Source: Bacillus sp. FJAT-29937
Lineage (GTDB): Bacteria > Bacillota > Bacilli > Bacillales > Cytobacillaceae
Reading direction: 5' to 3'
NCBI RefSeq assembly: GCF_001509555.1
Contig: NZ_LMAS01000014.1
Location: 1-64,000 of the forward strand
DNA length: 64,000 nucleotides
Position numbers and translations under genes: made by a program
Notes under the pieces: model-generated
What the model saw: the letters and a program-made list of their open reading frames with translations, nothing else
Database searches by the model: none
What the model was told of the DNA's origin: nothing
Shown here: positions 63,753-64,000 of the stretch, in pieces
Numbering within the stretch: position 1 is the first letter of the stretch
Layout of the letters: every line of letters starts with the position of its first letter

Positions 63753-64000
63753 ATGAAAGGACATATTTATCGAAGGAACTGCACCTGCAAGAAGAAGAAA
63801 AAGTGCAGTTGTGGTTCAAAATGGGCTTTTGTCGTCGATATAGGAATAGACCCTATCACTGGAAAAAGGAAACAGAAATCGAAAAGTGGTTTTCTGACCC
63901 AACAAGAAGCTGAAGCGGCAGCCAATACTCTCATTTATGAGTTAAACCAAGGGACATATGTAGAAGAGACAGACAAGACCTTCAGCGACTTTGCTAATGA
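63753..64000 (+). CDS. Tyrosine integrase, N-terminal part (cut by window end)
   Basis: First 82 or so codons. A Cys-rich start (NCTCKKKKKCSCGSKW) is followed by an arm-type DNA-binding domain, FVVDIGIDPITGKRKQKSKS, QQEAEAAANTL, then FSDFAN at the start of the core-binding domain. This is the intact form of the domain that is damaged in the integrase at 58243. An ATG at 63747 is in frame; GTGAGG spacing favours 63753. It is probably the active integrase of the next element. Confidence 0.85.
   Translation, partial: MKGHIYRRNCTCKKKKKCSCGSKWAFVVDIGIDPITGKRKQKSKSGFLTQQEAEAAANTLIYELNQGTYVEETDKTFSDFAN

Overview
The window looks like chromosomal DNA of a low-GC, spore-forming Bacillaceae (Bacillus sensu lato). 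Support comes from AGGAGG ribosome sites with frequent TTG/GTG starts, tandem TTGACA/TATAAT rRNA promoters, C74-type purine riboswitches, and the gene run moxR-DUF58-transglutaminase-guaA-pbuG, which matches yeaC-yeaD-yebA-guaA-pbuG of B. subtilis read in reverse. Nearly everything up to 30 kb is on the minus strand.

Layout. 1-40 kb is mostly core. The 5' end of a 16S gene with two promoters is followed by a repeat-built protein, pbuG and guaA (each behind a guanine-class riboswitch), the MoxR/DUF58/transglutaminase operon and a transglutaminase lipoprotein. A complete-looking Gram-positive Tad/Flp pilus locus lies at 11.5-22.6 kb. It carries CpaB, TadZ, TadA, TadB, TadC, Flp pilin and two TadE/G-like pseudopilins, plus a VWA lipoprotein, a secreted protein with about 18 F-x-P-G-x repeats, and two unknown proteins. 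Then come an M20 peptidase/MFS pair, an orphan ABC binding lipoprotein, a Cys-rich pentapeptide-repeat protein, a TetR/NorA-like efflux pair, a second LspA, a RacA-like DNA-binding coiled-coil protein next to eight 52-bp tandem repeats, and a riboswitch-controlled nucleoside ABC transporter (nupNOPQ-like).

41-64 kb is accessory DNA. Three places carry the sequence of a groEL 3' end (-GGMM-stop) followed by a related hairpin terminator, and one of them keeps 28 GroEL codons. In B. subtilis the DNA just downstream of groEL holds prophage 3 and the BsuM restriction system, so this appears to be the same hotspot. The cargo here is a VOC/ArsR pair, an MBL-fold hydrolase, an M28 aminopeptidase, a cyclodeaminase-like protein, a compact three-gene cassette (DUF262 protein, DUF3696-type ATPase, unknown protein), a full type I restriction-modification operon, a decayed integrase, a CPBP protease, a divergent methyltransferase/candidate endonuclease pair, and a second integrase cut by the window end.

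The best candidate for an undescribed system is the DUF262/DUF3696 cassette at 46.8-49.9 kb. Its genes overlap, all key motifs are intact, and it sits between decayed genes and a type I system in the hotspot. The second is the Tad pilus with its repeat protein. Non-coding repeats are rich: three copies of a four-palindrome intergenic element, three REP-like hairpins, a 52-bp array, and paired palindromes around the racA-like gene and around the hsd operon.
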